Source: a virus
Direction: 5' to 3' (one strand)
IMG/VR virus record: IMGVR_UViG_3300019487_000066
Coordinates: 1 to 35,451 of that record
DNA length: 35,451 nt
Below the pieces are notes generated by a model, which saw only the letters and a list, made by a program, of their open reading frames with translations, had not been told where the DNA came from and made no database searches. Positions 26,023-32,500 of this stretch are shown piece by piece. Positions within the stretch are counted from its first letter, which is position 1, and the number at the start of each line of letters is the position of its first letter. A program made the position numbers and the translations under genes.

Positions 26023-27491
26023 TACTTTTTCCTTTTGATATTAAATATCTGTTTATAGATTTCATTAACATCGCCTTGATTAAACTTATTTACATTAGGA
26101 ATAAATAGATCTTGTCTATCGATTCCATAATGAGTAGGATATGGATTCTTATTAAAATTAACAGCTCTTACAAAATATTTCAAAGCATCAACTGCGTCAT
26201 AGTGGCCATGATCGGGGGAACGCGCAAATTTTTCTTTATTTGTGGCACTATTCCATCTAACGTTTTCTAAATGTAATATAAGAGTTTTACATCTAGGATT
26301 GATTATGATTTGTTTAGAGTTAAGTAAAGCTCTCATATGATTCAATGCTGAATCTTTATCGTCTTTTTTAGCGGTAGAAAAATATAACTTATTATTACTA
26401 TATTTTAATATCTCACCAATTGCGATAGGATTAATATCACTAACACGAGAAAGAGGACGTTTAAGTTCGTTAATTTGTTGATCCAACCAAAGCTCATTCT
26501 CTTTATTAATAATTTGTTTAGTAAGACTTTCTAAATTATTATCAGGTTTTTGAAAATCCATAATAATTTCATCTTCAATAACAAGTTTAGCATTTCTGAA
26601 ATCATAATAACCAAAAAGGACTGCGGTTAAATCTTTTCCACCTAAATCCATTGCAACATAATTATCAAAGAAAGGAGGTCTAACCCATTCTTTTACAATA
26701 TCTTTTTTGAGATCATTATTAAATTCAGGAATAACTGATGTATTTGAATCTTTTACGATTTCATTTAAATATTCTCTACGAAATCTTTCGGGTTCCATCT
26801 CATTTATGGCTTCCTCTATCTTTTCAGGAGTCATCAATGGATTGTCGTATATTGTTTTTTCCGTTAAAATCTTTTTAAATTTAGCTTTCTCGATATATTT
26901 AAAGAATAAATGATCTAATTGTGTAGGAATTGTACTAGCTAAAACTGTTTTTCCGCCAGTATGAGTGGTTGTTGGAAATAAAACACCATCTATAACATCT
27001 TCAAGATCATTACAAAAACCCGATTCATCAACGAGATTTAAATGAGATTTAATACCTCTCATCTTTTCAAAATGCTTATTATCAGTACCAGCCAATTGAA
27101 TCTGAGATCCATTGGTGAAATAAAATGTAGATTGTTTAACTTTATATTCAGGCTTCAAATCTTGGGGACAATCATGCATAACCTCTTCAAACTTAGGAAG
27201 AAGAATATTTTCTGCATGTAACTTTGTATCTGTAACCATTTTAATAACAGAATTAGGTTGACGAATGGCTTGTTCTAAAGCTAATATACAAAGAAGGTAT
27301 GTCTTACCACTTTGACGAGCTAAAACCCATACAAGACGTGAACGTTCTGGTGAATTATAGAAAATATCATACATTTCTTTTTGAATGGGATGACATTTAT
27401 AAGAGAGTATACCTCTATACCAGAGTTCCCTTTGAATCTCTTTCTTTGAGAGCGTAGGTTTTTTAATTTCTTTATTTTCAGTGCTCATCAT
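26022..27491 (-). CDS. terL: Terminase large subunit (489 aa)
   Basis: ATPase motifs: Walker A ARQSGKT (58-64), Walker B LNLVDE (151-156) with the catalytic Glu, and coupling motif STIPT (186-190). Nuclease domain: D282 in VAMDLGGKDLTAVLFGYYD and the late HYDAVDALKYFVR (430-442), supplying the metal ligands of the RNase H-like fold. It packages DNA into the prohead through the portal. It overlaps the small subunit gene by 14 nt, and two ATG codons in a row mark the start. The length is normal for the family. Confidence 0.95.
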   Translation of the reverse strand: MMSTENKEIKKPTLSKKEIQRELWYRGILSYKCHPIQKEMYDIFYNSPERSRLVWVLARQSGKTYLLCILALEQAIRQPNSVIKMVTDTKLHAENILLPKFEEVMHDCPQDLKPEYKVKQSTFYFTNGSQIQLAGTDNKHFEKMRGIKSHLNLVDESGFCNDLEDVIDGVLFPTTTHTGGKTVLASTIPTQLDHLFFKYIEKAKFKKILTEKTIYDNPLMTPEKIEEAINEMEPERFRREYLNEIVKDSNTSVIPEFNNDLKKDIVKEWVRPPFFDNYVAMDLGGKDLTAVLFGYYDFRNAKLVIEDEIIMDFQKPDNNLESLTKQIINKENELWLDQQINELKRPLSRVSDINPIAIGEILKYSNNKLYFSTAKKDDKDSALNHMRALLNSKQIIINPRCKTLILHLENVRWNSATNKEKFARSPDHGHYDAVDALKYFVRAVNFNKNPYPTHYGIDRQDLFIPNVNKFNQGDVNEIYKQIFNIKRKK

Positions 27492-27903
27492 TTGGTTTTA
27501 CTTGGTTTAATGCAGCAATTAACTCTGCATCGCTTATATTTTTTCTAACCTCGATAGGTTTTGGAGTCTCTTTAATAGCCATTAATATCTTGCTATATAT
27601 TTCAACGCGTTTTGTTTCTTCTAAAGTTAATTCTCTTTCTTTAGAAATATCTTTTAAACGCCATAGTTGCTCTCTGGCGATAGATTCTTCATCATTTGAT
27701 GCTAATTCAATCAAAGGACTCTTGTTGGGGTTAATAACAGGAACGGTAGAATCTAGTAATTTCTTTAAATGTTTAACTTCTTCGTTCAACTGTTTATTTT
27801 TTTTAGTTAATTCTGTAATGGTTTTTTGTTGAGCTTTAGCAAACGCATGAAGATCAGCATATTCTGTAAATTGTTTAAGGATTTTATCTGTCGCATCGGC
27901 CAT
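27478..27903 (-). CDS. terS: Probable terminase small subunit (141 aa)
   Basis: The N-terminus is a predicted coiled coil (about 15-50: KAQQKTITELTKKNKQLNEE). The second half (EESIAREQLWRLKDISKERE then LTLEETKRVEIYSKIL) resembles the helical region of phage small terminases. It stands directly upstream of the large subunit with a 14-nt overlap. It would recognise the packaging site and regulate the large subunit. The assignment rests on position and helical pattern; no helix-turn-helix is obvious. Confidence 0.75.
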   Translation of the reverse strand: MADATDKILKQFTEYADLHAFAKAQQKTITELTKKNKQLNEEVKHLKKLLDSTVPVINPNKSPLIELASNDEESIAREQLWRLKDISKERELTLEETKRVEIYSKILMAIKETPKPIEVRKNISDAELIAALNQVKPNDEH

Positions 27904-27905
27904 AA

Positions 27906-28196
27906 TTACTTGGCTCCAATTTGCCTAAATCCACCACTTAATTTAAGACTTGCAACATTTGTTTCAATATTTTTAATAGCTTGTTCATGTTTACTAAGTT
28001 CAGCACTTAATTTAGATATGTGTTCTTGAAGATTCTTAATCTTTTTATTTTCAGCTTTATTATCAAAATGAACTGTTAAAACTGCAAGAATAGCACACAA
28101 TCCAACTTCTGAAAGGGATACATTTCCAGTAATAAGCAATTTAGATGAATAAGCGATTAATAATCCCAAAGGGATATATTTTAAGACCTTTTCCAA
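27906..28196 (-). CDS. Two-span membrane protein with C-terminal coiled coil (96 aa), holin-like candidate
   Basis: The start is TTG at 28194-28196, supported by a perfect AAGGAG six bases upstream. Two hydrophobic helices (YIPLGLLIAYSSKLLITG and EVGLCAILAVLTVHF) are separated by a short turn and followed by a charged heptad-patterned coiled coil (about 48-85). This shape suits a small holin or a membrane-anchored lysis accessory. It is the first gene after promoter P5, across from the endolysin gene on the other strand. The lysis role is inferred. Confidence 0.72.
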   Translation of the reverse strand: MEKVLKYIPLGLLIAYSSKLLITGNVSLSEVGLCAILAVLTVHFDNKAENKKIKNLQEHISKLSAELSKHEQAIKNIETNVASLKLSGGFRQIGAK

Positions 28197-28306
28197 GTCA
28201 ATCTCCTTATTGTTAAAATTTCAAAACAAGAAAAATATTAAAGCGTTAACTGCAATATATGGGCTATGCCCTAATACCCCAAAAGAGGCGACCAGCACTA
28301 GCTAAA

Positions 28307-28335
28307 CTTCTCTCTAATACAGTTGTTATTATTTT
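28307..28335 (-). promoter_or_regulatory. Putative phage late promoter P5 (terminase operon)
   Basis: Minus strand AATAACAACTGTATTAGAGAGAAG. The GAGAGA after the AT-rich stretch resembles the purine start of T7-type promoters. The leader from here to the TTG start is about 120 nt and contains GGGC-ATA-GCCC (28261-28271). Confidence 0.62.
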
Positions 28336-28355
28336 AAGTTTTTTTATGCATTTAA

Positions 28356-28372
28356 TTACCAACTATATTATG
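28356..28372 (+). promoter_or_regulatory. Candidate plus-strand copy of the phage promoter (P8), one mismatch
   Basis: TTACCAACTATATTATG differs from the late-promoter core TTAACAACTAT by one base. It is the only near-match I found on the plus strand heading a gene, and lies directly before the two plus-strand frames here. It lacks the following GAGA, so initiation is uncertain. Confidence 0.4.
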
Positions 28373-28560
28373 TGAATCCAAATATTTGTCCCATATGTGC
28401 ATTAAGTTGGCTATTGGAACATCCTACATTAAAAGAATGGAAGAAGTGTGTAACCTGTGGATATTGTTCTAAAATTAATAAAAAAATTGTTTTCATTGTT
28501 TCTGAAATCACCCCAGAGGACAGAAATACCAAGCTCTACAAACTCGATAAAAGAAAATAA
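28372..28560 (+). CDS. Doubtful zinc-ribbon ORF (62 aa) overlapping the endolysin
   Basis: A GTG-initiated frame contains CPIC and CVTC spaced like a four-Cys zinc ribbon (NICPICALSWLL ... KKCVTCGYCSK). It has no ribosome binding site and overlaps the endolysin frame by 104 nt; its C-terminal half looks like out-of-frame translation. It could be a remnant or a real small gene. Kept because of the paired cysteines only. Confidence 0.25.
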   Translation: MNPNICPICALSWLLEHPTLKEWKKCVTCGYCSKINKKIVFIVSEITPEDRNTKLYKLDKRK

Positions 28561-28963
28561 ACGAGAGCTTATAACGCTTATAGATCATTTGACAAGTTCG
28601 GGTAAATACCCTGATCGTATGAACTCACCAGAATGTACAGATGAAGTAAAAGATAGTGCAAAATCATTAATAAATCAAGTAAATCAACTACTTAATGAAC
28701 TTAATGTTGAAAAATGTAAAGTATCTTCAGGATTTAGAACTCAAGAAGCTAATGATACAACAGCTAATGCTGCTAAGAAAAGTAGACATATGACTGGAAA
28801 TGCTTTAGATATTGAAGATTTAGATGGATCTTTAAAAAAACTAATAACTTTAGATCTTTTAGCTAAATATTCTTTATACTGTGAAGATTTTGAACATACA
28901 AAGACATGGCTTCACCTACAAGATATTCCACCGAAGTCAGGTCGTAGAATTTTTATTCCTTAA
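28457..28963 (+). CDS. M15-family endolysin (D,D/L,D-peptidase), up to 168 aa
   Basis: Zinc-peptidase signatures in order: SSGFRTQEAN (about 90-99), SRHMTGNALDIED (H111 and D118 as zinc ligands) and TWLHLQ (H153). It ends PPKSGRRIFIP, as in phage M15A endolysins that cut peptide cross-links of peptidoglycan. The longest frame starts at GTG and would add an N-terminal basic-hydrophobic helix (MDIVLKLIKKLFSLFLK) that could be a signal anchor. There is no clear ribosome binding site, so the start is uncertain; the first in-frame ATG (28619) would be too late for the domain. It is the only plus-strand gene inside the minus-strand late region and overlaps the convergent gene at 28937 by 27 nt. Confidence 0.85.
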   Translation: MDIVLKLIKKLFSLFLKSPQRTEIPSSTNSIKENKRELITLIDHLTSSGKYPDRMNSPECTDEVKDSAKSLINQVNQLLNELNVEKCKVSSGFRTQEANDTTANAAKKSRHMTGNALDIEDLDGSLKKLITLDLLAKYSLYCEDFEHTKTWLHLQDIPPKSGRRIFIP

Positions 28964-29134
28964 CTCCTGAATATCCTTAGCCTTTTTAAGAATAACCTCT
29001 TCTTCAACTGTATCAATTAAGGCTTCTAACTGCTCTTTTGATAGCTGCATTTGCTTATCCAGGGGTATAAAAGCTAGAATAAGCTTATCTAATACCTCAG
29101 AATTAACAAATCTAATACGTTTTACTTCAAACAT
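28937..29134 (-). CDS. Hypothetical small helical protein (65 aa)
   Basis: ATG at 29132-29134, behind GAGG, overlapping the end of the peptidase gene by 13 nt. Sequence MFEVKRIRFVNSEVLDKLIL followed by a charged helix. No motif recognised. It is the last gene of the small-gene operon and its 3' end overlaps the convergent endolysin gene. Confidence 0.7.
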   Translation of the reverse strand: MFEVKRIRFVNSEVLDKLILAFIPLDKQMQLSKEQLEALIDTVEEEVILKKAKDIQELRNKNSTT

Positions 29135-29580
29135 TGAGCCTCAACAATATCTTTAAATTGTTTGTAAACATCGAATTTTGTTCCAGTATATTGTTTATCA
29201 TCATCCATAAAATGATCGGGATCGTTTATATCTGGATGATCGTAAAAATAATGAGTTAATTCATGAAATATTAAGGATACTCTTTCATCCTCATTTAGCT
29301 TATTAAAATGTTTCTCATCTACAACAATTATTACCTTTGTATATAAATTATTGGTAATTTTAGAAGTTCTAGCAACATATTTCTTATCATCAACTTCCCC
29401 GAAATTTAAACTAAACCTCCATGGAAGAAATAAAAAATCTTCTTGACATGTACTTTGAGCAATAAATCTATATCTCTCAAGATATGGTTCTAGTCTTTCA
29501 TCAATTGAATAAAAAGGTGCCACTAAATAAAGAACTATAATACCCAAAATTGAATAATAAACCTTCCTAGTCGTACTCAT
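29122..29580 (-). CDS. Membrane-anchored HExxH zinc peptidase (152 aa)
   Basis: The ATG at 29578-29580 has AGG five bases upstream and is preferred over a GTG two codons earlier. One N-terminal membrane helix (about 8-24, YYSILGIIVLYLVAPFYS) is followed by a soluble domain. This carries H106-E-L-T-H110 in SLIFHELTHYFYDHPDIND, the zincin catalytic motif, with H115, D120 and H123 as candidate third ligands. The topology would place the catalytic domain outside the cytoplasmic membrane. The substrate is unknown; a periplasmic host or envelope protein is plausible. I cannot assign a named peptidase family. Confidence 0.78.
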   Translation of the reverse strand: MSTTRKVYYSILGIIVLYLVAPFYSIDERLEPYLERYRFIAQSTCQEDFLFLPWRFSLNFGEVDDKKYVARTSKITNNLYTKVIIVVDEKHFNKLNEDERVSLIFHELTHYFYDHPDINDPDHFMDDDKQYTGTKFDVYKQFKDIVEAQCLK

Positions 29581-29582
29581 TT

Positions 29583-29777
29583 TCACCTATTTCCAGAACG
29601 TAGTAACTTCATGTTATTCTTAGCTCTTTCACGATTGCACTGGGGGCATAAACTACCGTTCCAAGTTCCACCCTTTTCATCATGATATTTCTTATTTATA
29701 TCATCAAATTTACCAACAAGAATGCGCTTTTTAAGTTCACCACATACCTTACATTTTCTATAATCACTCTCCGTCAT
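29583..29777 (-). CDS. Phage zinc-ribbon protein (64 aa)
   Basis: The start at MTESDYRKCKVCGELKKR is chosen because GGAG lies 9 nt upstream; an ATG five codons earlier has no binding site. Two CxxC pairs (C9/C12, C44/C47) flank GKFDDINKKYHDEKGGTWNG, a layout seen in a family of small phage zinc-finger proteins of unknown role. Probably binds nucleic acid or a host protein. Its start overlaps the 44-aa membrane gene. Confidence 0.75.
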   Translation of the reverse strand: MTESDYRKCKVCGELKKRILVGKFDDINKKYHDEKGGTWNGSLCPQCNRERAKNNMKLLRSGNR

Positions 29778-29898
29778 CTGTAGGAACTCCATAATTTTTA
29801 TAAATAGTGGTTTTTACAATCTGATTCATCTTTCCAATGAGCCATAAACCACCTAATAAATACCCCACCATAATAACCACTAATAATGCAACTCTCAT
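29764..29898 (-). CDS. Small membrane protein (44 aa)
   Basis: ATG at 29896-29898 overlapping the preceding stop codon (ATGA), stop TGA at 29764-29766. MRVALLVVIMVGYLLGGLWL is one membrane helix followed by a short hydrophilic tail ending VPTDDGE. Translational coupling on both sides and a plain membrane helix support a real gene. Function unknown. Confidence 0.65.
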   Translation of the reverse strand: MRVALLVVIMVGYLLGGLWLIGKMNQIVKTTIYKNYGVPTDDGE

Positions 29899-30035
29899 TG
29901 TTCGTCTAATCCTCTTTGATAGTTCTCAATATCCCTTAAATCCATGGCACAATCCGCAACACTATGCCAATCCTCTTCCTCAATCTTTAAACGAAGATAA
30001 TCGAGCATAATCTTTTTCTTCTCTTCAATACTCAT
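29895..30035 (-). CDS. Small helical protein (46 aa)
   Basis: ATG at 30033-30035 overlaps the stop of the HAD-like gene (TAATG) behind GAGGAG/AAAGGG. The sequence begins MSIEEKKKIMLDYLRLKIEE then EDWHSVADCAMDLRDIENYQ; a soluble, charged helical protein. The stop overlaps the next start (ATGA). No family recognised; the coupling makes it credible despite its size. Confidence 0.65.
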   Translation of the reverse strand: MSIEEKKKIMLDYLRLKIEEEDWHSVADCAMDLRDIENYQRGLDEQ

Positions 30036-30403
30036 TACCCTTTATTCTCCTCACCGTGTTCATTAAGATATATAACATTCTTAAAAATCTTTTCAACAGG
30101 TAAATCATCCACAAGCTTTATAGGCTTTGTCTCAATACTATCCACATATTTCTCAAGATTCAATGCTTTAACCACAGTCTCAGCCCATTGAACCCCACCA
30201 TGAGACCACACCCTAATGAAGTAACCTCTTCCAAAATACTGTTTTAACAGCTCTACATGCCCTCTATGGACCTTAAACTCACTAGTGGTACCTGAATAAG
30301 GGTTTCTAAGTTTTAAATCAACCTGAGCTGGATTATGAGCTGGACTCACAAGAGTTAAATCCACATCAAAACAAACAATATTATCGTTATAATTAACTTC
30401 CAT
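30035..30403 (-). CDS. HAD-superfamily phosphatase-like protein (122 aa)
   Basis: Motif I FDVDLTL (nucleophile D13 and D15), motif II serine S67 in VWSHGG, a motif III lysine at K93 or K96, and motif IV LVDDLP (D99, D100). These are the four HAD signatures in the right order in a minimal-length protein without a cap domain. Substrates of phage HAD proteins include nucleotides and polynucleotide 3' phosphates. A 3'-end phosphatase would be interesting next to a ribozyme-processed transcript but that is speculation. Start and stop overlap both neighbours. Confidence 0.8.
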   Translation of the reverse strand: MEVNYNDNIVCFDVDLTLVSPAHNPAQVDLKLRNPYSGTTSEFKVHRGHVELLKQYFGRGYFIRVWSHGGVQWAETVVKALNLEKYVDSIETKPIKLVDDLPVEKIFKNVIYLNEHGEENKG

Positions 30404-30687
30404 TAGTTTACCACATCTCCATTATCTTGAATAACCATAGTTTTCTTTTCAAAATCAATTGTTACAGGGTATACACTAAGCATTGAACTAAGCCACACCA
30501 TAAGATCATCTAGGGTTGAAACTTCAATCTTAATTTCTTTAGGAGCATCATCACTCTGCCTTAAGAGTCTCTCATATTCTTCTAATTCAATCCAACGTGA
30601 TTGTTGTTCTAATGTAGTCATTGTATGTACTTCTTCAGGGGTGAGTAAAGCTCCAAAACCTGAAGCTCTTCTGAGTCTAAAGGTCAT
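30403..30687 (-). CDS. Hypothetical protein (94 aa)
   Basis: ATG overlaps the previous stop (ATGA) and its own stop overlaps the HAD start (TAATG). An N-terminal basic stretch (MTFRLRRASGFGALLTPEE) is followed by an acidic helix (about 26-44) and a mixed alpha/beta end (VSTLDDLMVWLSSML then VTIDFEKKTMVIQDNGD). No motif recognised. Confidence 0.72.
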   Translation of the reverse strand: MTFRLRRASGFGALLTPEEVHTMTTLEQQSRWIELEEYERLLRQSDDAPKEIKIEVSTLDDLMVWLSSMLSVYPVTIDFEKKTMVIQDNGDVVN

Positions 30688-30869
30688 AATTTCACCTTAA
30701 TTTCATGTAATTTTTTAATTATTCTCAATATTAATATTGTAGGAATAAAAAATCCACCAATGAAAAACATACATAAAACATCTAATAAACTAACAGATCT
30801 CACTTTCTTGGTTTCCCAATATGTTAAACCAATCCCAGAAATGATCCAATAGACAATTAATAATAACAC
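30684..30869 (-). CDS. Two-span membrane protein (61 aa), GTG start
   Basis: GTG at 30867-30869 with AGGA five bases upstream. Two hydrophobic helices (LLLIVYWIISGIGLTYW and LLDVLCMFFIGGFFIPTILIL), a short basic loop between, and a Lys-rich tail. Size and topology resemble small holins, but nothing specific identifies it. Confidence 0.65.
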   Translation of the reverse strand: MLLLIVYWIISGIGLTYWETKKVRSVSLLDVLCMFFIGGFFIPTILILRIIKKLHEIKVKL

Positions 30870-30879
30870 ATCAATCCTA

Positions 30880-30984
30880 TTAAAAAAATAATAATTGAAT
30901 ACATTTTAAAGTTAGGGCAACTAAAAGAATTATTAAACTCCAACCCACTATATTTTCAAATAAACCTAAAGTGTTTTTCTTCAT
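30880..30984 (-). CDS. Tiny membrane protein (34 aa)
   Basis: ATG at 30982-30984 overlaps the stop of the preceding zinc-ribbon gene (ATGA); stop TAA at 30880-30882. MKKNTLGLFENIVGWSLIIL then LVALTLKCIQLLFF: a short basic N-terminus and one membrane helix. Credible through the ATGA coupling; function unknown. Confidence 0.5.
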   Translation of the reverse strand: MKKNTLGLFENIVGWSLIILLVALTLKCIQLLFF

Positions 30985-31193
30985 AATCCACGACCTTCTA
31001 CAGAATTAACAATTTCTTCAGGGGTTCTATGGCATTTAGAACATCTTAATCTATTACCCACATATTCCCATGTATGTAAAGGACATATATTATTAACTGA
31101 ACTATAAACATTTGTATTTACAGGAAGAATCCAATTAAGGATAGGAACAACAATGAATATTAGAGCAATAATAACAAGTAATCCGAATAGCAT
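30981..31193 (-). CDS. Membrane-tethered zinc-ribbon protein (70 aa)
   Basis: An N-terminal membrane helix (MLFGLLVIIALIFIVVPILN) is followed by NICPLHTWEYVGNRLRCSKC, in which CxxH and CxxC pairs would bind one zinc, then HRTPEEIVNSVEGRGL. A zinc ribbon tied to the membrane is unusual for a phage protein. No family recognised. Confidence 0.7.
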   Translation of the reverse strand: MLFGLLVIIALIFIVVPILNWILPVNTNVYSSVNNICPLHTWEYVGNRLRCSKCHRTPEEIVNSVEGRGL

Positions 31194-31224
31194 ATAAAGA
31201 ATATACCACTCTTATAGAAACTTG

Positions 31225-31638
31225 TCAACTAGTTTTCACTTGTGTAGAAATAAATTTATAGAAATGCTTACCCTTAGAATCTGTATAATCATACTCATAT
31301 ATCTCTATATCAAATACAGCATGGTAGTCAAAGGGTTTATCACGATCCTGTATAGCATGATGATAAATTGTTGTAGGAGGAAACTCATACAACCAATCTC
31401 TTAACATCGTAATAACATTATCCTTTACCAGATATAAAAGGATCTTAGAACTTTGTGTCATCGAAGAATCATGTTTCTTCTCACCCTTTATAAACCTAAG
31501 ATGCTTTCTACGCTGTTTCACTATATAAGCTTTGTATTTACAATAAAAGGATCTAATTATGACAAGACATAGAAGAGCTATAGAACCTAAGATTATACCA
31601 CCATAAAGAATAATACAGACAATATAACCTAAAGGCAT
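31225..31638 (-). CDS. Membrane-anchored hypothetical protein (137 aa)
   Basis: The ATG at 31636-31638 (MPLGYIVCIILYGGIILGSI) places a long hydrophobic segment at the N-terminus. A TTG 14 codons upstream (31680) would extend the frame but also has no ribosome binding site. After about 30 residues of membrane helix comes a Lys/Arg-rich stretch and a soluble domain ending YDYTDSKGKHFYKFISTQVK. Promoter P6 is upstream, leaving a leader of about 140 nt. Function unknown. Confidence 0.65.
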   Translation of the reverse strand: MPLGYIVCIILYGGIILGSIALLCLVIIRSFYCKYKAYIVKQRRKHLRFIKGEKKHDSSMTQSSKILLYLVKDNVITMLRDWLYEFPPTTIYHHAIQDRDKPFDYHAVFDIEIYEYDYTDSKGKHFYKFISTQVKTS

Positions 31639-31766
31639 GTTTCTATACTCGAATAAACGGTTTCTGGCCAGAGTTATCAAATTGCATTCAATCGAGTATT
31701 CTTGGACAGAATTAACTCTTTATTTTGTTGTAAATTTATTAAATTATACGTTAATTTTTTGAATGC

Positions 31767-31805
31767 GAGTTAACGCCAACTCTTATATACATAGTTGTTA
31801 AATCT
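31767..31805 (-). promoter_or_regulatory. Putative phage late promoter P6 with 5' stem-loop
   Basis: Minus strand ATTTAACAACTATGTATATA then AGAG matches the repeated element. The first transcribed bases form GAGTT-GGCGTT-AACTC (31767-31782). It overlaps the end of the GIY-YIG-like gene. Confidence 0.58.
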
Positions 31806-32317
31806 TAAATCAGATTTTTGAAGAATTTTTTACTCAAATCGTTTATAGCGTATATGGGAGAAATTATTTTTAAATTATTTATTATTGAAGCAAATTCTTC
31901 AGCTTCAGGCATATTATTGAATACTCCAACCACTATATTTGTATAATATGTACTCTTCAGAGTTACATATACAAGACTCTTCTTTATCTTAATAACAACC
32001 TTATATTTAGAAACTTGATTCTCGGCATATAGAGTATACCCCAATTCCTTGTAATATTCAACCCAATATTGATATTTCAATGATATATCAGATCTATCAT
32101 CCTCTATTGTTTCTATAAATTCAAATTCAAGTTTATTACAATCCAATTGCATGTTTCTATAATTATGAACCCCACTACATAACATACCAATATGTCTTGT
32201 AACAGATCTTAATAAATCAATACTCCATGTAATATACAACCTCTTATCTTCTTTATTAATGAAGCAATAAAGACCCATACGAGGTAGGTTATACAAGACT
32301 GTAAATAAGTTTACCAT
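31805..32317 (-). CDS. Degenerate GIY-YIG endonuclease-like protein (170 or 157 aa)
   Basis: Residues 15-70 follow the GIY-YIG plan: GLYCFINKEDKRLYITWSID, then LLRSVTRHIG, then SGVHNYRNMQLDCNKLEFEF. The YIG triad is altered to YIT (T30), which may impair catalysis. The C-terminal part (YKVVIKIKKSLVYVTLKSTY) could bind DNA or be a separate domain. The long reading starts at an ATG only 1-2 nt from the predicted P7 start, giving a leaderless mRNA; an internal ATG at 32276-32278 (MGLYCF) begins exactly at the domain but has no binding site. Possibly a free-standing homing endonuclease or a relic of one. Confidence 0.7.
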   Translation of the reverse strand: MVNLFTVLYNLPRMGLYCFINKEDKRLYITWSIDLLRSVTRHIGMLCSGVHNYRNMQLDCNKLEFEFIETIEDDRSDISLKYQYWVEYYKELGYTLYAENQVSKYKVVIKIKKSLVYVTLKSTYYTNIVVGVFNNMPEAEEFASIINNLKIISPIYAINDLSKKFFKNLI

Positions 32318-32338
32318 CTAATACAGTTGTTAATAAAG
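32312..32338 (-). promoter_or_regulatory. Putative phage late promoter P7
   Basis: Minus strand TTATTAACAACTGTATTAGA is the repeated element; the ATG of the GIY-YIG-like gene follows directly (GATGG), so transcripts would begin on or one base before the start codon. Confidence 0.58.
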
Positions 32339-32339
32339 C

Positions 32340-32444
32340 TGCATCTTACAACGCTTTACAATATCTTTAAAAATAGAAACAAATACAAAAGGTTAAATCT
32401 ATTGTAAAGGTCTAATAGACAAGCTATTAGAGTTATTAGATGCA
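32340..32444. other. Inverted-repeat three-way junction element
   Basis: An outer 7-bp helix TGCATCT/AGATGCA encloses a 9-bp helix CTTTACAAT/ATTGTAAAG (32354-32362 with 32401-32409) and a 7-bp hairpin CTAATAG-ACAAG-CTATTAG (32412-32430). All helices are perfect. It lies just outside the start of minus-strand late transcription; it may be an RNA structure or a DNA cruciform/origin-type element. The strand cannot be chosen because the pairs are symmetric. Confidence 0.55.
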
Positions 32445-32449
32445 ATATA

Positions 32450-32478
32450 TTGGAGATAATAAACTATGTTTCTATAAT
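32450..32478 (+). promoter_or_regulatory. Candidate host sigma-70 promoter for the plus-strand transcript
   Basis: TTGGAG, then exactly 17 nt, then a perfect TATAAT (32473-32478). Predicted start about 32485. It would transcribe the structured leader, the ribozyme and the plus-strand genes. The -35 box is only a partial match. Confidence 0.42.
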
Positions 32479-32500
32479 AAAAATCATGTAAGTATTTGTA

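Noticed and set aside
28372-28560. Zinc-ribbon ORF as a confident gene
   Set aside because: No ribosome binding site and a 104-nt overlap with the endolysin frame; listed only at low confidence.
32412-32430. Three-way junction 32340-32444 as a second hammerhead or other known ribozyme
   Set aside because: Junction strands (7, 2 and 7 nt) do not contain CTGATGA, GAAA or a cleavage dinucleotide on either strand.
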